Below are positions 1 to 7,583 of a DNA stretch of 35,767 bases, piece by piece. Position numbers and translations under genes: made by a program. Every line of letters starts with the position of its first letter. The first letter of the stretch is position 1. The notes beneath the pieces were generated by a model. It was not told the DNA's origin and searched no databases. It saw only the letters and a program-made list of their open reading frames with translations. Source of the stretch: an uncultured Chitinophagaceae bacterium (lineage in GTDB: Bacteria > Bacteroidota > Bacteroidia > Chitinophagales > Chitinophagaceae); contig CAITVK010000119.1 in the NCBI GenBank assembly GCA_903895845.1, positions 1-35,767 on the forward strand, given 5' to 3'.

Positions 1-94
1 ACGCATCCATGAAACCCGTAAAATCTTCCCCACTCTTGAACTGTTTGAAGAAGTCAGATGGTAACCCTTTTAATAACTCGTTTTTCTCTTTCAT
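1..94 (-). CDS. Transposase, N-terminal fragment (IS256-like), runs off the left edge
   Basis: Thirty-one codons are visible, starting at an ATG at 92-94. The peptide begins MKEKNELLKGLPSDFFKQFK and continues SGEDFTGFMDA. The pattern of a short basic start, a LLKGL..DFFKQFKSG segment and a following FM(D) helix is like the N-terminus of Bacteroidota IS256-type transposases, which carry a DDE catalytic domain further downstream. None of the catalytic residues lie inside the window. The neighbouring terminal-repeat-like sequence at 115-140 supports the call. An ordinary small hypothetical protein cannot be excluded from 31 residues. Confidence 0.5.
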   Translation of the reverse strand, partial: MKEKNELLKGLPSDFFKQFKSGEDFTGFMDA

Positions 95-140
95 AATAAA
101 TCTGCAAGTTTATGACTTACACACTTATTTGGATACTATC
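1..140 (-). mobile_element. End of a probable IS256-family insertion sequence, cut by the window edge
   Basis: The stretch at about 115-140 (ACACTTATTTGGATACTATC at its inner side of the boundary) resembles the terminal inverted repeat of IS256-family elements as I remember it (TACACAATTAT...GGAC...TATC). Just inside it, on the minus strand, a reading frame opens and runs off the window. The order terminal repeat, short leader, transposase start is what the left end of such an element looks like. The outer boundary would lie near position 140. The other end and the target duplication are outside the window, so the family is an inference from recall, not a comparison. Confidence 0.55.
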
Positions 141-311
141 AATTTTTCTTTTTTGACATCTAATTTCCTATCAAATGACTCTTATTAACTGATTGAAAGA
201 AAATACTTTGGGAAGAGATGGACTGAAAAGGATTTCAAGACTTTTATACATAAGTAGAACTTCTGTAAGACTTATAACTTATCACTTACAACTTCTTCCC
301 AAGAACTAATT

Positions 312-319
312 TATATTCG
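312..319 (+). promoter_or_regulatory. Candidate -7 element (TATATTCG) before the TlpA-like gene
   Basis: TATATTCG is one base away from the Bacteroidota -7 consensus TAnnTTTG and lies 14 bases before the start codon. The same variant octamer precedes the gene at 27449. No convincing -33 element is seen. The rest of 141-311 shows no gene. Confidence 0.3.
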
Positions 320-333
320 CCGAAATATTTATT

Positions 334-1464
334 ATGAGACAACTCGGTCTTGCACTACTAACGATACTATTATTTACAACTATTTCTTGCAAACAAAAAA
401 ACGCTGCAGGGGGTGCCTACACCATTACTGGCAAAATTGAAAACGCTATTAATGGCGAGATGATTATTTGCAAACAACAAATATTGGAATCGAAACCAGA
501 CACCGCTTACATTGCCCAAGACGGTAGCTTTAGTTTTAAAGGAACTGTTGATGAACCTGTTGCAGCAAGTATTTATTTTCCGGCATCGGCGGCACGAAGT
601 CAGCAACAACAGGCGATAGTGCTATTTGAAGAGGCAGGAACAATTTTCGTGGCGGCAAAAAAAGAAGCGTTGATGAGTGCTTCGATCACAGGGGGCGAAT
701 GCAATAAAGTACTTCAACAAGTAGTTGCTATCACCAAACCTTATGGCGTAAAAATGATGGCAATGAGCGACAGTTTGAAAAAATTGTATGCTGCCAACAA
801 TATAACTGCTGCACAAGCACTACAACAATCGGCAGTTGGGTTGGAAAAAGAGGAAAACGATGCCATCGTTAAACTAATTAAGGACAATCCTAAAAGCTAC
901 GCTTCGGCTTACCTCGCTTATCAGTTAAATAATTATGATACAAAGCTAGAAAATGCTCAAGCTGCCTTTGATAACCTCGATGCGAGTGTGCAAGAATCTT
1001 ATTATGCAAAAAAGCTAAAGGGCATTATTGATATGATGAAATCAACTGCTATTGGCTCTAAAGCTCCCGACTTTACCGCTAGCGATATAACAGGAAAAGA
1101 AGTTTCTCTTTCATCCTTAAAAGGAAAATATGTGTTGCTAGATTTCTGGGCAAGCTGGTGTAGTCCTTGCCGTCAGGAAAATCCCAATGTAGTGAAGGCT
1201 TATGCGCAGTATAAGGATAAGAACTTTGCTATTTTAAGTTTTAGTCTAGATGACAACAAAGAGGCTTGGCAGCAAGCCGTAACAAGTGACAAATTAACTT
1301 GGACGCAAGTAAGCGACCTAAAAGGATGGTCTAGCAGCGTTGCAAACCAATATGGTATTCAGTCTATTCCATCGAATTTTCTGCTAGATCCAGATGGAAA
1401 AATAATTGCAAGAGATCTCCGCGGAGACGATTTGATGAAAGCCTTATCAGTCACCCTGAAATAG
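334..1464 (+). CDS. TlpA-like thioredoxin-fold lipoprotein with N-terminal DUF4369-like domain
   Basis: A 376-residue exported thiol-disulfide oxidoreductase of the TlpA/ResA type, likely held on the periplasmic side of a membrane. Residues 1-18 are a lipoprotein signal ending in the lipobox TISC, so Cys19 would be lipidated. Residues about 28-120 resemble DUF4369, a beta-rich domain often found ahead of TlpA in Bacteroidota. Residues about 238-376 are the thioredoxin fold, with the active site WASWCSPCR (Cys276 and Cys279) and a SIPSNFLLDPDG segment carrying the cis-proline. Such proteins reduce or shuffle disulfides of exported proteins or cytochrome c; the partner cannot be told from sequence. 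The next gene starts 12 bases after the stop, so the two are probably cotranscribed. Confidence 0.88.
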   Translation: MRQLGLALLTILLFTTISCKQKNAAGGAYTITGKIENAINGEMIICKQQILESKPDTAYIAQDGSFSFKGTVDEPVAASIYFPASAARSQQQQAIVLFEEAGTIFVAAKKEALMSASITGGECNKVLQQVVAITKPYGVKMMAMSDSLKKLYAANNITAAQALQQSAVGLEKEENDAIVKLIKDNPKSYASAYLAYQLNNYDTKLENAQAAFDNLDASVQESYYAKKLKGIIDMMKSTAIGSKAPDFTASDITGKEVSLSSLKGKYVLLDFWASWCSPCRQENPNVVKAYAQYKDKNFAILSFSLDDNKEAWQQAVTSDKLTWTQVSDLKGWSSSVANQYGIQSIPSNFLLDPDGKIIARDLRGDDLMKALSVTLK

Positions 1465-1476
1465 TGATGGTAACCC

Positions 1477-3015
1477 ATGCAAATAAATTATCGAAAACAA
1501 CTTCTTTGGCTACTTCTTATTATTTCGATAATAAAAATAGCCATTGCTGGCTTGGTAGAGCTAGGTAATGACGAAGTGTATTACTGGACTTATGCCCTTC
1601 AACCCGATTATAATCATTTCGACCATCCCCCAATGGTTGGACTACTCATTCGGCTTACATCTCTTAATTTACATTGGGCATCGGGCATTGCGCTTCGGTT
1701 GGGCGCCATCATCAGTTGTGCCATCAGTAGCTATTTAATCTTCCTCACAGGCAAAACAATTGCCAACGAAAAAACAGGCTGGTATGCAGCACTCATCTAC
1801 AATGCCTCTGTATATGCAGGTTTTATAGCAGGGCTTTTTATACTACCCGATAGCCCGCAAATGCCTTTTTGGACAGCAGCTTTATACCTGATGAGCCAAA
1901 TAATAATCCTGCAAAAAGATAAGAGATTAAGCTATTGGTTAGCACTTGGCTTATTGATTGGATTGGCTTGTTTATGTAAAGTACACGGATTATATCTATG
2001 GGCTGGCTTTGGATTATTCATCCTGTTAAAACGTACTAAATGGCTACTCAACTTGAGGATATATTTGGGAATCATCGTTACATTATTATGTTTTTTTCCC
2101 ATCGTTTATTGGAATATCCAAAATGATTTCATTACTTATCGTTTTCATTCCGAGCGTGTTTCACACACTTCTTTACTTTGGGATGGTCTACTGCAAGAGA
2201 TACTCGGTGAGTTTGCTTATCAAAATCCAGTCATGTATATTGGTATTATCGCTGCCGCCGTATACTTTATTCGTAACAAAATCAAACTCAAATCCGACAT
2301 TAATACTTGGCTCATCTGCATGTCGGTACCCATGATTCTTTTCTTTTGGCTCATTGCCCTTCTCAACCCCTCCCTTCCGCATTGGAGTGGCCCAGGATTT
2401 CTTCCGCTTTACTTTATTGCCGCCATTTATCTTAGCGAAAAGACCAACAAACTATACCCTCTATTCATAAAAATTGGTGGTGGAATAGTCATGTTTGTAT
2501 TGTTGGCGGGAGTATTATTAGCAAACTTTGCCCCTTCTCACGTTGGAGGAAGCGACAAAATGGAGAACTACGGTGCTAACAGTCTCACCTTGGATATCAG
2601 TGGCTGGCAGGAATTTGGCAAGGCATTCAAAACGCTCGAAGAAAGCGATGTTGCTAGTGGGATGATGAAAACAAATGCTCCAATTTTAGTGAGTAATTGG
2701 TTTCCAGCAGGACATTTATTATTCTATGTAGCAAGTCAAACAGGGCAACCAGTCATTGGTCTTGGCAAACTCACCGACATCCACAAGTTCGCTTGGCTCA
2801 ACAATCAAATGCCTCCCATACAGCTTGGCGATGATGCCTATTGCATTGTCCCCTCCAATTTACCCGTTGATGTTACTGCCTTGTATGGTGCTTTTTATAC
2901 CAGCATCCAATCTCCTGTAATCATCAATCAGGTACGAGGAGGCAAGATGGTACGCTACTTCAAAATCTATCGGCTAAAGCAATGCAAACTGTTGCCACCC
3001 AGCATTATAAATTAA
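1477..3015 (+). CDS. Membrane glycosyltransferase, GT39/PMT-2 (ArnT-like) family
   Basis: A 512-residue polytopic inner-membrane protein. After a first hydrophobic helix (about 10-27) comes the periplasmic motif ELGNDEVYYWTYA (29-40), with the acidic pair Asp32/Glu33, followed by YNHFDHPPM (45-53). These are the hallmarks of polyprenyl-phosphate-sugar-dependent transferases related to ArnT and protein mannosyltransferases. About ten more hydrophobic helices follow up to residue 360, then a soluble C-terminal part. The family moves a sugar from a lipid carrier to a lipid or protein acceptor on the periplasmic face. Donor and acceptor are unknown here. It starts 12 bases after the TlpA-like gene. 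No terminator was found in 3016-3172. Confidence 0.82.
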   Translation: MQINYRKQLLWLLLIISIIKIAIAGLVELGNDEVYYWTYALQPDYNHFDHPPMVGLLIRLTSLNLHWASGIALRLGAIISCAISSYLIFLTGKTIANEKTGWYAALIYNASVYAGFIAGLFILPDSPQMPFWTAALYLMSQIIILQKDKRLSYWLALGLLIGLACLCKVHGLYLWAGFGLFILLKRTKWLLNLRIYLGIIVTLLCFFPIVYWNIQNDFITYRFHSERVSHTSLLWDGLLQEILGEFAYQNPVMYIGIIAAAVYFIRNKIKLKSDINTWLICMSVPMILFFWLIALLNPSLPHWSGPGFLPLYFIAAIYLSEKTNKLYPLFIKIGGGIVMFVLLAGVLLANFAPSHVGGSDKMENYGANSLTLDISGWQEFGKAFKTLEESDVASGMMKTNAPILVSNWFPAGHLLFYVASQTGQPVIGLGKLTDIHKFAWLNNQMPPIQLGDDAYCIVPSNLPVDVTALYGAFYTSIQSPVIINQVRGGKMVRYFKIYRLKQCKLLPPSIIN

Positions 3016-3172
3016 GCAATCAATACATTGAAATATAGATACCGTAATGCATGTAGCTGAGGCAGTTATCTTGTAATGATTATGAATTGGGTTCCTTTAA
3101 ATTTTCTGAAAAGTGAACTACTAAAAACTATCTTTTTGATATAAACATTGCAATTCGCTATAAGTCCTCGTA

Positions 3173-4573
3173 TTAATAGCCAAAGTAGTCCTTTGCATTA
3201 TAATAACAGATGTCTTTAATAATTTTGCCTGTCCAAGGTAAATCGTGTGGTAATTCTCCATTCTCTATCTCTTCACCAAAAAGGTTACAGAGGATACGTC
3301 TGAAATATTCGTGACGAGGGAAAGACAAGAAACTGCGGCTATCAGTCAGCATGCCTACAAACCGGCTTATCAGTCCCATATTGGAAAGCGCATTCATTTG
3401 TTTGGTCATGCCATCCTTTTGGTCTAGAAACCACCAGCCGCTCCCCCACTGTACTTTGCCAGCCATACTGCCATCATTAAAGTTGCCAATCATGGTCGCA
3501 AATAGTTCATTGTCGGCAGGATTCAGGTTGTATAAGATGGTTTTTGCAAGTCTGTTCTTGGTATCTAGTTTAGATAAAAAGGAAGACAAAGAACGTCCTT
3601 GTCTAAAGTCGCCGATGCTGTCGAAACCAGTATCGGGTCCTAGAGTAGTTAACATACGACCATTGTTGTTTCTAAAGGCACCTAGATGAAATTGTTGTAC
3701 CCAGCCTCTTTCGTAATCCCAATCGGCAAACAACAACAACATGGCACTCTTAAACTTCCTTCGTTCTGTATCGTTCAAAGAATTACCTCCATATATCTTG
3801 GTAAATATGGCTGCCACTTCAGTATCTGTAAATTCGTCGGCATATAGTTCTTCCAAACCGTGGTCGCTCACATTACATCCCATGGCATGAAAGAAGTCAT
3901 GACGGCTTTTCAGTGCATCAACATAATCACTAAAGTTGCTGATATTTTTATTGCATGCAGCCTCCACTCTTTTTACGTAAGCAACAAACTTAGTAGCATC
4001 ATCCACATTCATCGCTTGGTCTGGGCGAAACGCAGGAAGAACAGGTATCTCGAAGCCTTGATCTTTTATTTCCTGATGAAACCCAAGGTTATCAACAGGA
4101 TCATCCGTTGTGCAAACCGCCACTACATTCATCTTACGCAAAAGATTCTTTACGCTGTATTCTTTGCTACGTAATTTTTCGGAACAACTATCATAAATTT
4201 CTCTGGCAGTATAAGGGTTAAGAACAACGTCTACATCAAAATAGCGTTGCAGTTCAAGATGTGTCCAATGATACAAAGGATTACGTAGCGTATAAGGGAC
4301 GATAGCAGCCCACTGTTCAAACTTTTCATAGTCGGTAGCAGTACCTGTACAATACTTTTCGTTTATACCATTGGTTCGCATAGCGCGCCATTTGTAGTGG
4401 TCGCCATATAACCAGGCTTGCGTTATATTCTCGAAGTTTTTATCTTCTGCAATCTGTTGTTGAGGTAGGTGACAGTGATAATCGATGATGGGCATTGCCT
4501 TGGCATACTCGTGGTATAGTAACTCTGCTGTTTTATTTTTTAATAAGAAATTATCGTCTAGGAACTTTTTCAT
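3173..4573 (-). CDS. uxaC: Glucuronate/galacturonate isomerase
   Basis: Catalyses D-glucuronate to D-fructuronate and D-galacturonate to D-tagaturonate, the first step of hexuronate breakdown in the cytoplasm. The 466-residue length matches UxaC of other bacteria (about 470). It carries the amidohydrolase-like metal motif HCH (His33-Cys-His35, in PIIDYHCHLPQ), plus highly conserved UxaC blocks: GDHYKWRAMR, NPLYHWTHLELQRYF, TTDDPVDNL, GAFRNNNGRM, GPDTGFDSIGD and GMLTDSRSFLS. A start nine codons earlier (4600) is possible, but MKKFLDDNFLL aligns with the family N-terminus, so 4573 is chosen. It lies 95 bases downstream of uxaB in the same direction, with a hairpin between them. Confidence 0.96.
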   Translation of the reverse strand: MKKFLDDNFLLKNKTAELLYHEYAKAMPIIDYHCHLPQQQIAEDKNFENITQAWLYGDHYKWRAMRTNGINEKYCTGTATDYEKFEQWAAIVPYTLRNPLYHWTHLELQRYFDVDVVLNPYTAREIYDSCSEKLRSKEYSVKNLLRKMNVVAVCTTDDPVDNLGFHQEIKDQGFEIPVLPAFRPDQAMNVDDATKFVAYVKRVEAACNKNISNFSDYVDALKSRHDFFHAMGCNVSDHGLEELYADEFTDTEVAAIFTKIYGGNSLNDTERRKFKSAMLLLFADWDYERGWVQQFHLGAFRNNNGRMLTTLGPDTGFDSIGDFRQGRSLSSFLSKLDTKNRLAKTILYNLNPADNELFATMIGNFNDGSMAGKVQWGSGWWFLDQKDGMTKQMNALSNMGLISRFVGMLTDSRSFLSFPRHEYFRRILCNLFGEEIENGELPHDLPWTGKIIKDICYYNAKDYFGY

Positions 4574-4619
4574 TTTATATAATTTAGGCGTCAGTGGCAA
4601 AGCATAAAGTGTAAGTTAT

Positions 4620-4664
4620 GAGGAATACACAGTCAAGCAGTTACCTCTTTACTGTGTATTTCTC
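4620..4664 (-). promoter_or_regulatory. Intercistronic hairpin between uxaB and uxaC
   Basis: GAGGAATACACAGT (4620-4633) and ACTGTGTATTTCTC (4651-4664) can pair over 14 positions with a single G-T type mismatch, around a 17-base loop. It stands in the 95-base gap between the two uronate genes. There is no run of T directly after it on the minus strand, so it does not look like a strong terminator. It could be a partial attenuator or an mRNA-stability element that sets the uxaB:uxaC ratio; that role is inference. Confidence 0.5.
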
Positions 4665-4668
4665 ATGA

Positions 4669-6177
4669 TTATAATGCATTTACTGCTGCTTCGAATCCAT
4701 TGTTGATTAAAGCCTCTAATTGTTTGGTAACAGCATCTTTAAACCCGTTGAAACCAGATAAATCTATATCCCAAAGGCTTACATCTTTCAAAACCAGATT
4801 CACAACTGATTCTGCATCTGCGCCATCCCAATGTCCACTCAGTACAGCAGCATAATCATCTGTAATGGTGTAGTCTTTGCCATTAAGGTTACCAATATAT
4901 TTGCCATCTGCATTTTTTGTACTCTTCATAAATAAGATGTAGGCAGCAAAACCAAGAGCCATATAAGATGGTGGCGTTTGGTTGGCAGCAAAATATTTTT
5001 GAAGGATTGGCACATTGCGCAACTTCATTTTAGAAGTGTATTGCATAGAAATGCTTATCCATAAATGCTCTATAAAAGGATTGCGGAATCTATCCAACAC
5101 TTTTCCTGCAAAAGCTTGAGCATCGGCCAAATTAATATCTTTATTGAGAATTGCAGGTGCCATCTCATTGTTGGAAACATTGGTAATGAACGTAGAGAAA
5201 GTACTATTGGCCATTGCTTCTTTTACTGTTGCAAAGCCACCTACAATTGCTAATCCGCAAGAGAAAGTATGGGTGCCATTTAGCAATCGAAGTTTCAACT
5301 CACGGAACTTATTGATGTCGTCAACAATCACAACCCCTTCTTCATCTGCTTTACTGAAAGATAATGTTTCTTTAGATTTGGCACTAGATGTTTCAATAGC
5401 CCATAAACGATAGCATTCGCTCATTATCAACAAATCATCAGTATAGCCCAACGTTTCCTCTGCTGCTTTTAGTTCGCTTGCAGCAGGCTTTCCAGGTACA
5501 ATTCTATCTACCAAAGAATTGCAGAAGTCATTTGCTGAATCGATCCAATTGATAAATGCTTCACTCAGGTTGTTGTTGATAGCCAATTGTTTTACGATGC
5601 CTTTTAGTTTTGTACCATTGTCCACAACCAATTCGGTAGGCACAATCACAAAACCACTATCAGCACTACCACCAAATGTTTCATATCTCTTTAACAACAC
5701 TGCTAATAGCTTTCCAGGGAAAGACTTTGGTGGGGTAGCAGTTACTTTATCATCATCAACCAAAGTAATTCCTACTTCGGTTGTATTGGATATAATAACC
5801 TTCAATTCCTTACTCGTAGCAACTTTCAAGATTTCAGCCCACTCGTCACTTGCTGCCAACACACGGCTGATAGAGGAGTTGATAATAACTTCATCTACTT
5901 TAGTACCGTTATCAATTCCTTTTATCAATTGCGTGTATAATCCATCTTGTGTAGCAAAGGCATCTGCACCACCGGTTGCTGTGCTCTTTACAACTACAAT
6001 ACGGCCATTGAAAATACCCTTTCGGTTTGCTTTGTCAATAAAATCATCTATTAATCCGCGAAGCAACACACCCGTACCGAACTGTAAAATCTTTTCAGGA
6101 AGAGCGAATACGTTTTCGGGAGGTAATTGAGCACTTGCTGCTTTTACGTTTGCAAGATTCTGTTTTGATAAGTTCAT
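4669..6177 (-). CDS. uxaB: Tagaturonate reductase (altronate oxidoreductase)
   Basis: Reduces D-tagaturonate to D-altronate with NADH, the second step of galacturonate catabolism. It belongs to the long-chain mannitol-dehydrogenase family. The 502-residue product opens with the dinucleotide-binding segment ILQFGTGVLLRGLIDDFID (about 30-49), then GRIVVVKST, NTTEVGI and a catalytic-domain stretch with KLRLLNGTHTFSCGLA, which matches the family K..LNG.H motif. E. coli UxaB is 483 residues. Its partner uxaC lies directly downstream; uxaA and the KDG enzymes are not in the window. The closely related fructuronate reductase UxuB is an alternative, but length and the pairing with UxaC favour UxaB. 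A dyad at 6208-6224 and a LacI-like site at 6318-6333 lie upstream. Confidence 0.9.
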   Translation of the reverse strand: MNLSKQNLANVKAASAQLPPENVFALPEKILQFGTGVLLRGLIDDFIDKANRKGIFNGRIVVVKSTATGGADAFATQDGLYTQLIKGIDNGTKVDEVIINSSISRVLAASDEWAEILKVATSKELKVIISNTTEVGITLVDDDKVTATPPKSFPGKLLAVLLKRYETFGGSADSGFVIVPTELVVDNGTKLKGIVKQLAINNNLSEAFINWIDSANDFCNSLVDRIVPGKPAASELKAAEETLGYTDDLLIMSECYRLWAIETSSAKSKETLSFSKADEEGVVIVDDINKFRELKLRLLNGTHTFSCGLAIVGGFATVKEAMANSTFSTFITNVSNNEMAPAILNKDINLADAQAFAGKVLDRFRNPFIEHLWISISMQYTSKMKLRNVPILQKYFAANQTPPSYMALGFAAYILFMKSTKNADGKYIGNLNGKDYTITDDYAAVLSGHWDGADAESVVNLVLKDVSLWDIDLSGFNGFKDAVTKQLEALINNGFEAAVNAL

Positions 6178-6207
6178 TTTATAAATTTTAATTAGTTAAA
6201 AGAGTAA

Positions 6208-6224
6208 GTATCATCGACTGATAC
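6208..6224. promoter_or_regulatory. Short dyad just upstream of uxaB
   Basis: GTATCA-TCGAC-TGATAC is a perfect 6-bp inverted repeat around 5 bases, 31 bp before the uxaB start. It may be an operator or a 5'-UTR hairpin. No regulator gene is adjacent, so the assignment is a guess. Confidence 0.3.
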
Positions 6225-6317
6225 GGCATAAATCGTTCAATCAAGTTGTATCGAAAAAAATTGAGTGCAATTGTAGGACATTATTTTTTACTACTAAATG
6301 ATTTTCGTTCTTTATTT

Positions 6318-6333
6318 ACGCAAACGTTTTATT
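6318..6333. promoter_or_regulatory. Candidate LacI/PurR-type operator upstream of uxaB-uxaC
   Basis: ACGCAAACGTTTTATT contains the AAACGTTT core typical of LacI-family sites and departs at one defined position from the PurR-type consensus AnGCAAnCGnTTnCnT. It lies 141 bp upstream of uxaB in the gap behind the Gfo/Idh gene, which makes control of the uronate genes by a LacI-family repressor or activator plausible. No such regulator is encoded in this window. Confidence 0.45.
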
Positions 6334-6383
6334 TTAAGCTCATGCGGATATAATAAATCGTGACTACAAAAAATTTGTACTTA

Positions 6384-7433
6384 CTAAGCTAGCTGAATTA
6401 CTTTGCCTGTATTGCTACTTTCAAATGCGGCTTCTATTATGCGAACTACTTCTACAGAACTTTCTGGCAGTACCGGAACATCAGCGCCTTCGCGTATTGC
6501 TTTGTAGATACCATCAAAATAGGCCATATAATTTCCTTTGATAGTAGGCACTAGCTCTCGGATGATGCTACCATCCTTTTCTGTATGTAACAAGCCCCAG
6601 AAAGCCTCATCTTCCTTCCCCCAATCTTCGCCGATGGGTAGTTTTCCCCCTGCCAGCGCCTCTTCTTGTATGTTTGTTTTAGGTTTTATAAAAGAACCCT
6701 TAGTTCCATTAATTATATATCCTCTAGGTTCTCTTGCTAGTGTAGTTGCAACAATACGAACCCGTAAGTTTCTATAATAAAGCAATACTTCAAAGTAATC
6801 ATCAACCTTACTTATCTCTCTCACTATCCTGATGTCTGCAAACAGGCTAGTGGGCTTTCCAAATAATTGCAATGCTTGGTCTATCATGTGCGAACCCAGG
6901 TCGTACAACATCCCCGTTCCTTTTACAGGCGTTTCTTTGTGAACTTTATAGCTCAATCCCTCCATATAACGGTCATAGTGCAGCTCAGCTTCTACTATAT
7001 TTCCCAATAATTTCTTGTTTATAACATCTTTTACAGTCAAGAAATCACTGTCGTAGCGTCTGTTCTGAAAACCGGAAAGCTTTCTTCCTTCTTGTTGTGC
7101 AATTGCAATCAACTCTTTGCCTTCTTGCTCGGTGACCGTAAATGGTTTCTCTATTATTACGTGTTTACCAGCACGCAAAGCACGTTTAGCAAAGTCGTAA
7201 TGGGTAATGTTTGGCGTGTTCACTATCACCAATTCTACATCGTCATCAGCCAGCAAAGCCTCATAGCTATCATAAGAAATGGCATCGGGATAATATTGTT
7301 GTATGGTCTTTGTGCTTCGTTCCCAGCTACCATGAAGGATAAATTGATTGTTGACTGATAAAAATGGACCGTGAAATACTTTGCCCGACATACCGAAGGA
7401 ACACAAAGCTGCTTTAATGGGGGTGAAACTCAT
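6384..7433 (-). CDS. Gfo/Idh/MocA family NAD(P)-dependent oxidoreductase
   Basis: A 349-residue cytoplasmic sugar or inositol-type dehydrogenase. The N-terminal Rossmann fold (IKAALCSFGMSGKVFHGPF) is followed by VELVIVNTPNITH and the signature VIIEKPFTVTEQEG, whose EKP lysine is catalytic in the family. The C-terminal domain has YDLGSHMIDQALQLFG, containing the conserved histidine region. An open frame extends 37 codons further upstream to 7544, but that start lies inside the hairpin terminator of the gene behind it, and MSFTPIKAALCSFG matches the usual family start, so 7433 is used. The substrate is unknown. Its position beside uxaB suggests carbohydrate metabolism, but a 206-bp gap with its own signals separates them. 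Confidence 0.88.
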   Translation of the reverse strand: MSFTPIKAALCSFGMSGKVFHGPFLSVNNQFILHGSWERSTKTIQQYYPDAISYDSYEALLADDDVELVIVNTPNITHYDFAKRALRAGKHVIIEKPFTVTEQEGKELIAIAQQEGRKLSGFQNRRYDSDFLTVKDVINKKLLGNIVEAELHYDRYMEGLSYKVHKETPVKGTGMLYDLGSHMIDQALQLFGKPTSLFADIRIVREISKVDDYFEVLLYYRNLRVRIVATTLAREPRGYIINGTKGSFIKPKTNIQEEALAGGKLPIGEDWGKEDEAFWGLLHTEKDGSIIRELVPTIKGNYMAYFDGIYKAIREGADVPVLPESSVEVVRIIEAAFESSNTGKVIQLA

Positions 7434-7529
7434 CGTTAGTGTTTTATGATTATTTAAAATAAATGATTTACGCTTCGCAAAGAAACAATAATGCTTTGTA
7501 ATGAGTGGTAAAAGAAATTTTGTGGTATT

Positions 7530-7565
7530 AAAAAGGCGAATCATACTTAAATGATTCGCCTTTTT
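7530..7565 (-). terminator. Rho-independent terminator after the M16 pair
   Basis: A perfect 15-bp stem (AAAAAGGCGAATCAT, 7530-7544, with its complement at 7551-7565) surrounds a 6-base loop, 18 bases beyond the stop of the M16-like gene. On the minus strand the stem ends in TTTTT. The A/T ends make it usable in both directions. Confidence 0.85.
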
Positions 7566-7583
7566 AATAAAGTATCTATCGTG

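Noticed and set aside
7434-7544. Longer N-terminus for the Gfo/Idh protein
   Set aside because: It would start inside a perfect terminator hairpin, and it adds 37 residues that do not fit the family.
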